Shown here piece after piece: positions 63,401 to 64,000 of a stretch of 64,000 nucleotides of DNA (position 1 is the first letter of the stretch; every line of letters begins with the position of its first letter). Below the pieces are notes generated by a model, which did not search any database, was not told the DNA's origin, and was given only the letters and a program-made list of their open reading frames with translations. The DNA lies in assembly GCF_018139145.2 (NCBI RefSeq), contig NC_059477.1, positions 44,569,600-44,633,599 on the forward strand, read 5' to 3'. This DNA is from Gymnogyps californianus (lineage: Eukaryota; Chordata; Aves; Accipitriformes; Cathartidae). Made by a program: the position numbers and the translations under genes.

Positions 63401-64000
63401 CTCCCCTTCTTCCTCACCCCCTCCCCGCTCTTTTTGTTTCGGTTTGGCAGGGGGTTGGGGGGTGTTTTTTGGGGATTGCATTCTCAACCTTTAATTCAGC
63501 TGCTTGTTCAAAGTCATTAATAGAAAACTGGAATATTGGTATTTCTGAGTGATTTTGAACTGAAGAAATTATATTCTTTTCCTAGAGACATACATACTGT
63601 TGCTTTCAAACTAAGTCAACCCTTAATTATGTTTAGTTAATTACTCTAACCACAGCAGATGGCTGACTCCAAAAGAGATAATCCCCGAAACAGTCATTAG
63701 TCAGGATCAGCAATAATTACACTGTAGACCTAATGCGTTCTGTGACTAAAAAAGTCCATACCAGTTACAGCAGATCCATATTCTTTTTAACCTCAAGTAT
63801 AAATTAGACGTTTGTTCCATTTTAGTGTATTTTGCCAGTCAATAATTATGATGAACTTTCATGATTGCTTTTTAAACTTTCATATTTGTAAAAGAGAAAT
63901 TGAATAAGTAGAACTAGGGGGAAAAAAAAAAAAGATATTTTTTATTTTCTAGGTGTAGTGATTTGTGTCAGTTCCTCTCAATGCTTTGCGCAAAACTCCA
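60428..64000 (-). other. Region upstream of the first coding exon: BAZ2B 5' UTR intron, no gene seen
   Basis: The acceptor two bases before the ATG shows that this stretch is intronic up to a non-coding exon further upstream. It is AT-rich apart from a GC-rich block at about 60590-61085. No CpG island, no second gene and no clear transposon was recognised elsewhere, so the promoter is most likely beyond 64000. A 5' UTR exon inside this region cannot be excluded from sequence alone. Confidence 0.6.
60590..61085. other. GC-rich block of unknown origin, 160 bp upstream of coding exon 1
   Basis: About 500 bases are clearly richer in G and C than the AT-rich surroundings. The block contains several overlapping open frames in more than one reading frame and repeated CAGG/CCTG-type words. 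It resembles neither the CR1 copies nor the LTRs in this window. It may be an old transposon or an exapted non-coding element. I do not recognise it and claim no protein product. Confidence 0.4.

Overview
The window is one piece of a bird nuclear genome and contains a single recognisable protein-coding gene, the 5' (N-terminal) half of BAZ2B (bromodomain adjacent to zinc finger 2B), on the minus strand. The bird assignment rests on many CR1 retroposon copies, whose minus or plus strands carry the typical avian CR1 3' end and reverse-transcriptase fragments, and on four solo retroviral LTRs of an avian type. The sequence does not identify the species; a neognath bird is my inference.

Eighteen BAZ2B coding exons can be read from position 60427 down to 4464. 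Each has a GT donor and AG acceptor, except that the first is bounded upstream by an acceptor two bases before the ATG. All intron phases agree, giving 3,096 nt or 1,032 codons without a stop. In order, the protein has a Ser/Ala/Gly-rich N-terminus, a basic KPRKK patch, a Ser/Asp/Glu-rich acidic block, a Gln/Ser-rich linker, a second acidic block, a methyl-CpG-binding-like (TAM) domain at about residues 741-840, two AT-hooks (residues 853-855 and 874-876) and the first part of a long charged coiled coil. The DDT, PHD and bromodomain exons are not here and should lie beyond position 1. The promoter and 5' UTR exons should lie beyond 64000, or in 60428-64000 without being recognisable.

Layout from high to low coordinates (direction of transcription): 60428-64000 upstream intron or 5' UTR region with an unassigned GC-rich block next to the first coding exon; 46673-60271 intron 1 with two solo LTRs and CR1 fragments; 39735-46483 introns 2-3 with one LTR and one CR1; 32323-39540 intron 4 with one LTR; 23047-32112 the closely spaced exons of the acidic and TAM regions; 17055-23046 intron 11 with a CR1; 4464-17054 the AT-hook and coiled-coil exons with CR1 copies between them; 1-4463 the start of intron 18 with a long CR1 at 14-2330.

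No bacterial-type system, CRISPR array, rRNA or intact tRNA gene is present. The most interesting signals concern how repeats sit around the exons. A 358-bp CR1 segment occurs twice in inverted orientation, identical base for base by eye, in the introns flanking exons 12-14. Two similar LTRs in direct orientation flank exon 2. All four LTRs are antisense to BAZ2B. One LTR carries the 3' half of what looks like an intron-containing tRNA-Ile(UAU) gene.
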